Assembly: GCA_037013685.1 (NCBI GenBank)
Contig: CM072919.1
Span: 45,956,116 to 46,020,115 of the forward strand
Source of the DNA: Acridotheres tristis
Lineage: Eukaryota > Chordata > Aves > Passeriformes > Sturnidae
DNA: 64,000 nt
Direction: 5' to 3'
The position numbers and the translations under genes were made by a program. Each line of letters opens with the position of its first letter. Position 1 is the first letter of the stretch. The notes under the pieces were generated by a model. That model saw only the letters and a list, made by a program, of their open reading frames with translations, searched no databases and was not told the DNA's origin. This document shows, piece after piece, positions 61,801 through 64,000 of this stretch.

Positions 61801-62635
61801 ATGCCACATATTCTACAAAAAATGAAATAACAGTGTCTATGTCCTGGCACAATATCTCAAATCTTGTAAGTGTAAGATAATGAGCATTTCTGAAAGTAAT
61901 CAAGTGAATGGCAAAAATCTCAAATACTGAAGGTAATTCAACCTGCACAGGTTTCAGAACAAGTGTCAGAGACTATCTGTTGAAGCATACTTCAGTATCA
62001 CTATCACTACAATTATGCATTAAGCACAGCACTGCTATCTTAATCAATTAAGCAGACTTTGTGTACAGCATTGTTTTCATACCATTAATACTGTTTACAA
62101 AGCAATAAATACAAAACTTATTTTACTTCAATCTGCCCTGGGCTAAAATACAAAGTTACCTTCAGAAATATCTGTTCAGTCTTCCCTCCTGAAGTCACTG
62201 TGATGAAACGAGTACTTGAAGTAAACTTGAAGTAAATAATAAGGAAATGGCTTTCCCTTTAGGACAGGTAAATAATTTTTAATTATAAACATTTTTTCCC
62301 CACCAACAGGACCTCTGTCACACCATCTTCCTAGAAATGGGTTGTGGGCTTTATTGTTTACTTTACATTTTTTCCCATTATTTGTTAATGAAAAATAGGA
62401 AGGCTGTACTTTAACACGACACTCCATTCCAAAAGAGCCACAGATCTGTACAGTCCCTGTGATTCCATATCTGCAAAGTGACCTCAAACACTGGACATAT
62501 TATACCTCCTAAAACAGCAGCTGGTGTTAGAGACAACAGCTTGATATATGAAGAACCCGGAACAAATAGATTTGCCTCCTCATCCTCTTCATCTTCATTC
62601 ATGTCTGTCTCTTCCAATGAGTCAACTGGTCGCGC
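22777..62635 (-). CDS. FOCAD: FOCAD, focadhesin (C-terminal 26 coding exons; N-terminal part beyond window)
   Basis: Coding exons in transcript order: 62506-62635, 59659-59922, 59304-59425, 51460-51552, 49479-49567, 46752-46793, 45381-45489, 45010-45126, 44417-44655, 42922-43011, 40000-40147, 38051-38170, 37073-37195, 36145-36222, 35703-35774, 35444-35546, 34249-34329, 33052-33180, 31971-32086, 30489-30749, 29784-29873, 27981-28158, 26505-26602, 25385-25636, 24178-24253, 22777-22850. Every intron is GT-AG, every phase agrees, and the total is 3294 bases (1097 residues plus stop). Human FOCAD has 1801 residues. Blocks such as HGLSACGHGKAEDLS, ADESQAVQIHMGLGLGMF, KEPWKEQTQK and the end VWTKAYGW match it as I remember it. 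The part seen is helical and leucine-rich with no membrane segment or signal peptide, as expected for a cytoplasmic HEAT-like scaffold (DUF3028/focadhesin C-terminal region). The protein is reported at focal adhesions and as a SKI-complex partner. The reading frame shows no lesion. Confidence 0.96.
24178..24253 (-). CDS. FOCAD: FOCAD exon w25
   Basis: Acceptor caatcttcag, donor gtaata, phase 0 in and one base out. It encodes FIDWLISMMECPKEALSKSS, then MDLLK. FIDWL-S-ME-PKEALS and DLLK match the end of human FOCAD. Confidence 0.95.
25385..25636 (-). CDS. FOCAD: FOCAD exon w24
   Basis: Donor gtaaaa. The acceptor ctttttcctgtttag at 25637 was preferred over a second AG seven bases inside (gcatag) because it keeps phase 0 with w23 and restores the Asp-Phe block (human ALDFFLL, here CIDFLMW). 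The product includes LAWADHGAPLLLGLSADWSL, then TLTLLPSSLSLLLAKEPWKE and QTQK. VAWADH-APLLLGLSA-W and KEPWKEQTQK are conserved. Confidence 0.95.
26505..26602 (-). CDS. FOCAD: FOCAD exon w23
   Basis: Acceptor ctttttctag, donor gtaatt, two bases in and phase 0 out. It encodes GVLKRMDWLLDLMGYIRNVA, then YKSISLQNVDLKE. GVLKRM-WLL-LMGYIRNVAY is nearly identical to human. Confidence 0.96.
27981..28158 (-). CDS. FOCAD: FOCAD exon w22
   Basis: Acceptor ttgcatttgcag, donor gtaaga, phase 0 in and one base out. It encodes NNIEKATFIKVYLVSQGRLP, LTNLSAMIGIVAEYHQKENI, LWMFLHAFYHARIVRHENT. NIEKA-F-K-YLVSQGR-PL-NL and ARIV-H-NTG are conserved. Confidence 0.96.
29249..29555 (-). repeat. CR1 LINE fragment (3' end) in a FOCAD intron
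   Basis: Reversed CR1 tail (cccagaatcacacaatcagt, ggttggaaaagacctatgag, atcaagtccaac) followed by aagaaattcttcctaatgtc and agcctaaacctctcctggca. It is in the same sense as FOCAD. Confidence 0.9.
29784..29873 (-). CDS. FOCAD: FOCAD exon w21
   Basis: Acceptor ttctgtttgcag, donor gtaatt, phase 0 at both ends, 30 codons. It encodes RGEVEMYINVARCISEMADS, then EINRIVQISK. YI-xAxC--EM-D and NRI-Q--K match human FOCAD. Confidence 0.94.
30489..30749 (-). CDS. FOCAD: FOCAD exon w20
   Basis: Acceptor tttccttttcag, donor gtaagg, phase 0 at both ends, 87 codons. It encodes MKTQKYLFMSLSLWMQHVAE, DKLQSFTEVLLIQQF, ETCQYVLQGLLQAMKLPNPA and AVEKIYELLPNEVQ. Only the QAMKLP-PA and LLPN blocks are strongly conserved with human, so this is one of the faster-evolving exons. 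Confidence 0.93.
31971..32086 (-). CDS. FOCAD: FOCAD exon w19
   Basis: Acceptor tcttctgttttag, donor gtacgt, two bases in and phase 0 out. It encodes GHEVKHLCLELAVTQAQSSQ, then NAAMLLGMWVAPPLIYSLS. VTQAQSSQNAA-LLG-WV-PPLI-SLS is conserved. The donor gtacgt is less usual but fits the phase of the next exon. Confidence 0.95.
33052..33180 (-). CDS. FOCAD: FOCAD exon w18
   Basis: Acceptor cttctgttctag, donor gtaaga, two bases in and one base out. It encodes GPESVPAELVKVALAPIALV, then GESHQYPPVNWASILSPLMR and LDF. GPESVP, GES-QYPPVNWA-LLSPLMRL is a strongly conserved FOCAD block. Confidence 0.97.
34249..34329 (-). CDS. FOCAD: FOCAD exon w17
   Basis: Acceptor ttatcttcacag, donor gtaagg, two bases in and one base out. 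It encodes VPPDFSYLPVNSFIRAAIDF, then AIESGKK. DxSYLP-xSFI-AAI matches FOCAD. Confidence 0.94.
35444..35546 (-). CDS. FOCAD: FOCAD exon w16
   Basis: Acceptor ttgtctcaacag, donor gtaaga, phase 0 in and one base out. It encodes IISFSEQIGLQTNAVRLLGR, then LHMSCLSSSQNRAS. GLQxNAV-LLGxLH and LSSSQ-RAS are conserved. The join to w17 gives RAS-VPPDFSYLP, as in human. Confidence 0.96.
35703..35774 (-). CDS. FOCAD: FOCAD exon w15
   Basis: Acceptor gttttctcttgcag, donor gtaatg, phase 0 at both ends, 24 codons. It encodes LKSESIQSSQFQSKLNEVIR, then TLTQ, matching human LKSEAIQTSHF and LNEVIRTLTQ. Confidence 0.95.
36145..36222 (-). CDS. FOCAD: FOCAD exon w14
   Basis: Acceptor ctgaacttccag, donor gtaaga, phase 0 at both ends, 26 codons. 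It encodes GSPTMERLAAVSGLVALVGS, then EGGMIQ. The VALVGSEG block matches human FOCAD. Confidence 0.95.
37073..37195 (-). CDS. FOCAD: FOCAD exon w13
   Basis: Acceptor cttttcaccttacag, donor gtaaag, phase 0 at both ends, 41 codons. It encodes TYSFALALGAIVHGLSACGH, then GKAEDLSNRLMAAWIKIVLA plus Glu. FALALG-IVHGLS-CGHGKAEDL is one of the most diagnostic FOCAD blocks. Confidence 0.97.
38051..38170 (-). CDS. FOCAD: FOCAD exon w12
   Basis: Acceptor aattttttttcag, donor gtaata, phase 0 at both ends, 40 codons. It encodes VLAYSVACSCVSAFSVGIIE, then AAEAEKAMSKLQTLAENNQQ. VLAY, CxC, SAFS-GIIEA and EAE match FOCAD. Confidence 0.95.
40000..40147 (-). CDS. FOCAD: FOCAD exon w11
   Basis: Acceptor gttttcttttaaag, donor gtatga, one base in and phase 0 out. 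It encodes TGCILGVGLVLSFMSHSSQ, then SRVHVAASLRKLCKYLDSSE and EQSRGVQE. TGCILGVGLVLS-MSH and SRVHVAA-LRKL are conserved. Confidence 0.96.
42922..43011 (-). CDS. FOCAD: FOCAD exon w10
   Basis: Acceptor tttggtag, donor gtgagt. One base in (AG+T Ser) and two bases out (AA+C Asn). It encodes EIPGQQMNLVLMKSLDVLED, then CCFDTNLEY. NLxLMKSLD and CCFDT-LEYN are conserved. The pyrimidine tract before the acceptor is weak (ttctgttttggtttggtag). Confidence 0.94.
44417..44655 (-). CDS. FOCAD: FOCAD exon w9
   Basis: Acceptor gtgtttttctag, donor gtgaga, phase 0 in and two bases out, 79 full codons. It encodes KSYSGENTASIIARSCAATA, LSLLVPIFVVSCKEKIEEVL, LPGKPNADESQAVQIHMGLG and MFISRLYEEK. This is among the best-conserved parts of FOCAD and anchors the gene call. 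Confidence 0.97.
45010..45126 (-). CDS. FOCAD: FOCAD exon w8
   Basis: Acceptor ttgatttttatag, donor gtatgc, phase 0 at both ends, 39 codons. It encodes TEPDFIPVKHWISMVTETLL, then SIVNSRYQPKGRVFPWFYQ. The YQP-G and WFY blocks are conserved. Confidence 0.94.
45381..45489 (-). CDS. FOCAD: FOCAD exon w7
   Basis: Acceptor ctttttctgttcag, donor gtgagt, one base in and phase 0 out. It encodes RDSPVVKGNSIFALTGLAVA, then VAKYESSLSSDTEGVPE. SPVVKGN and SLSSD match FOCAD. Confidence 0.94.
46752..46793 (-). CDS. FOCAD: FOCAD exon w6 (42-base small exon)
   Basis: Acceptor ctgttctcttgcag, donor gtaaga. One base in (completing Trp) and two bases out (Lys). It encodes VRDMLTDVIKGAS, matching human WVRDMLTDVI. 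It is too short to show as an ORF and was found from splice sites and phase. Confidence 0.92.
46794..48717 (-). other. FOCAD intron, first part
   Basis: AT-rich unique sequence before the LTR-like element of the same intron. It contains a 12-base tandem repeat at 47788-47822 and otherwise nothing recognised. Confidence 0.55.
47788..47822. repeat. 12-base tandem repeat, about 2.9 copies
   Basis: Unit aactggaaaaga repeated without mismatch. Confidence 0.95.
48718..49220 (+). mobile_element. solo-LTR-like element
   Basis: It has the layout of an LTR promoter and terminator: starts TGTT and ends AACA, TATATAAG at 48901-48908, a pyrimidine-rich stretch, and AATAAA at 49156-49161 about 60 bases before the end. 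The flanks actag and aatag could be a 5-base target duplication with one mismatch. The family is not recognised and the 5' edge is uncertain. It is antisense to FOCAD, within an intron. Confidence 0.5.
49221..49478 (-). other. FOCAD intron, remainder
   Basis: Unique intronic sequence between the LTR-like element and exon w5. Nothing recognised. Confidence 0.5.
49479..49567 (-). CDS. FOCAD: FOCAD exon w5
   Basis: Acceptor gcaattctgcag, donor gtaagg, phase 0 in and two bases out. It encodes GRQAELEMQLKHGKEDPEE, then VQYKQFTAWL. The join Val-Leu-Gln to Gly-Arg across the intron is conserved with human (ILQGRLGELELQLKHGKE), so no exon is needed in the 1.9-kb intron before it. Confidence 0.95.
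49568..51459 (-). other. FOCAD intron, 1.9 kb
   Basis: AT-rich, with a short (ta)n near 49605-49616. It contains an exon-like open frame on the - strand (50656-50862) that is not needed for the conserved protein. Nothing else recognised. Confidence 0.55.
51460..51552 (-). CDS. FOCAD: FOCAD exon w4
   Basis: Acceptor gtgttgcacag, donor gtaatt, phase 0 at both ends, 31 codons. It encodes VNIQPSEWHHSILLPQTW, then LGFMSRTYSAVLQ. The VNxQxxEWH and Y-AVLQ blocks match FOCAD. It is preceded in the transcript by the 7.75-kb intron that holds a solo LTR and a CR1. Confidence 0.95.
52231..52951 (+). mobile_element. solo LTR of an avian endogenous retrovirus, with target-site duplication
   Basis: 721 bases starting TGTTAGGGGTTGGATTG and ending CTTTTCAAACCAAGACA. 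Identical 5-base flanks ctcat occur at 52226-52230 and 52952-52956. The middle is GC- and CpG-rich (52325-52735), and a gttaaataccagtaaagaac block near 52789 may be the polyadenylation region. No internal retroviral sequence is attached, so it is a recombined solo LTR. A 5-base duplication suggests an ERVL-like element. It lies antisense in a FOCAD intron. Confidence 0.85.
53165..53808 (+). repeat. CR1 LINE fragment (3' end), antisense to FOCAD
   Basis: Forward CR1 sequence: ggtgctggactctgtccaga, gaggattggctgagggagct, ggggctgtgtagcctggaga, ggctggccatcaggaggaat, ending cttctccaacctaaataatt and ctgtgattcag. The open frame 53231-53509 is a remnant of this repeat, not a host gene. Confidence 0.92.
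58520..58682 (+). repeat. T/G-only low-complexity tract
   Basis: About 160 bases almost free of A and C on the + strand, made of (gttt)n, (gtttt)n and (gtt)n runs. The complementary A/C strand reads as Gln/Asn/Thr/Lys-rich frames that are artefacts. In the FOCAD pre-mRNA it would be an A/C-rich intronic tract. Confidence 0.95.
59085..59153 (+). repeat. short CR1 tail remnant
   Basis: Sequence ggctaattatcagacttgat followed by cattctatgattcta resembles the terminal CR1 tail (tgattctatgattct). It is short and decayed. Confidence 0.55.
59304..59425 (-). CDS. FOCAD: FOCAD exon w3
   Basis: Acceptor ccctctttcag, donor gtaagt, two bases in and phase 0 out. It encodes AGMLLCFDLPVHMGKDGKPI, then NRFLASRGRNFQQML and VALIHE. 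FDLPV, KDGKPINRFL and SRG match mammalian FOCAD. Confidence 0.94.
59659..59922 (-). CDS. FOCAD: FOCAD exon w2
   Basis: Donor gtaagc. The acceptor was chosen at ctgggctttccag because only this AG gives the two bases needed to complete the Gly codon from w1. The other nearby AGs (ctctcag, catcag) give the wrong phase. The product holds LHQAFQEFATSLVKQEMANM, then PRAVYHSALRGG, SDQGKTVAGVPNFLLKMYE and NKQPGMTPGLA, a clear FOCAD match. The first 20 or so residues rest on phase logic only. Confidence 0.9.
59923..62505 (-). other. FOCAD intron, 2.6 kb
   Basis: AT-rich unique sequence with a ttattattattgttgttgtt run near 60842-60862. The conserved protein needs no exon here. Nothing else recognised. 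Confidence 0.6.
62506..62635 (-). CDS. FOCAD: FOCAD exon w1 (most upstream exon seen)
   Basis: Acceptor aaatcttccag, donor gtataa, phase 0 in and one base out. It encodes ARPVDSLEETDM, a strongly acidic run NEDEEDEEANLF, then VPGSSYIKLLSLTPAAVLG. The acidic stretch followed by ANLF, PGSSYIKL and SLTP is characteristic of FOCAD and probably forms a flexible linker. Confidence 0.93.
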
Positions 62636-64000
62636 CTGGAAGATTTAAAAAAAAATGAAATGTCAGCATAAAAATCGCAAGTCCACATTACCAGTCATGA
62701 TTCCAAGAGTCAAAAATATCAATTAAATATGAAAAGTTCCCGGTTTCATTATTTTCACTCCATTTCATAAATCTGAAGTTTAATGAATAAAAGCTTTTCT
62801 TCTACCTGACTGAAAGGCAACACTGGTTGGTAAAAATCACAGGGTATGCAAATACATATCTGTAATAGTAAAATTAATCTTGATGCTTACAGTTGAACTA
62901 ATATTTATAAAACTTTACTTTCACCCTGATTCTTCTTCAGTTTAACAGTGTTTTATGTTGGCACTTTAATATAAATAAAAATTTTTGCTAGAAAATACTT
63001 TTACATATTAGTTTTGGAATTTGAAAAACTGCAACATATTTACATTGCTTTCAATTAAAACATATTTACTCACTTTCTGCACCAGTAATATGACTATAAA
63101 ATAACTACACTAGTAATACAGAACTATGTTCTACTGTGAAAGACAGTCTTGCAGCAGAGTTTATGTATTTCCCTTATTCTATCCTGTGGTCTTCTATGTA
63201 AAACACATTTTTAATTTGTAAGGTTTATGCTGAACTCTTCTCATGGATTTATATAAATAATGTTTTTTAATTTTAAAGTTGCATATTCCAGCCTTTTCGT
63301 AACAGCCAGTTACAACCCATGAATGGAGCCTATCATATAATAAAGCAGTAAATAAAGCTTTTATTACAAAGCCATAGGATTCACTATTCCACGAAGTAAC
63401 AGTGGACTACTGAGTACTGTCTGGTCCCATACAATATAAAAAGAAGTCACCTAGAGACCTTATGTTCATCTCCTTGTACCCTTTCATTTTGTTAGGTTAT
63501 TGAGTCACCTAATCAGAAGTTTCAGAGTTTAACAGCCCTCTGCATACTTAAAAAGCCTTTTAGTAAGTATCTCAACTCCCTTCTGACTGCCTTTACCAGT
63601 TAAACAGTAAAATATTTTGCTGTAAAAGTTCACAACAAAAACACGGGAAAACTTTTCAACTTAATTCCAAAAATTGCACCTGCTTTTCAAACTGATGGGC
63701 CTATCTTGAAAAAAAAGCCCTATCCATGAGTGTGACTGCCATGAAAGAAACAGCTATCACAAGAGCTGCTTAGTGACAAGACCCAAATGCAAGCACTAAA
63801 AAAAGAGCATAAAATGCAAATCAGCTGCCAAAAAAAAGAGCTGCTAATTTAATAACAAAAAATAAGAAAAACTACCTTCTGACTGCTTAGCACTATGTTT
63901 CATTCATGCCTTTCCCTGCTCATAAGACTTAGCTTTGCCAATCACACATGAAATCATCTCATGTCATCAGCAGGAGCTTGTATTCCTTCAGGAGGCTCTC
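62636..64000 (-). other. FOCAD intron running off the window
   Basis: AT-rich sequence upstream of exon w1. I found no further FOCAD exon with good splice sites before the window ends, so the next exon is expected beyond 64000. Confidence 0.6.

Noticed and set aside
63890..64000. Possible further FOCAD exon at the window edge
   Set aside because: No acceptor and donor pair with an open frame and no similarity to FOCAD that I can see.
1..64000. CRISPR arrays, tRNA or rRNA genes, bacterial operons, microRNA hairpin of FOCAD
   Set aside because: None seen. The microRNA known in FOCAD (mir-491) lies in an N-terminal intron in mammals, outside the part covered here.

Overview
The window is vertebrate nuclear DNA, almost certainly from a bird and probably a neoavian one. 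It is AT-rich, its genes are split by long introns, and its interspersed repeats are CR1 LINE fragments and avian LTRs of ERVL type. There is no sign of bacterial genes, operons or CRISPR. I recognise two protein-coding genes, placed tail to tail. The order matches mammals, where HACD4 and FOCAD are convergent neighbours; in birds this pair lies on the Z chromosome as far as I know.

HACD4 (3-hydroxyacyl-CoA dehydratase 4, formerly PTPLAD2) is on the + strand at 3824-15062. Six coding exons join in frame with consensus splice sites and give 221 residues plus stop. Only the short first coding exon is missing, and it probably lies left of the window. The residue expected to be the catalytic glutamate reads as lysine, which is the most interesting point in the window.

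FOCAD (focadhesin) is on the - strand at 22777-62635. Twenty-six coding exons join without a frame break into 1097 residues plus stop, about the C-terminal 60% of the protein. The N-terminal exons lie beyond 64000.

Between the two stop codons are 7.7 kb holding an LTR-derived repeat (about 16660-17629), a + strand CR1 with a pentanucleotide microsatellite inside its endonuclease region (about 17900-18863), a - strand CR1 abutting it tail to tail (about 18864-20790), and a further CR1 (about 21325-21705). FOCAD introns carry two more LTRs, one a well-preserved solo LTR with a target-site duplication (52231-52951), three more CR1 pieces and a T/G-rich low-complexity block. The HACD4 introns and the 5' flank are mostly unannotatable unique sequence.

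The two genes have no known joint pathway. HACD4 belongs to the ER very-long-chain fatty-acid elongation family. FOCAD is a HEAT-like-repeat protein reported at focal adhesions and, more recently, linked to the SKI mRNA-surveillance complex. I found no RNA genes and no undescribed multi-gene system.
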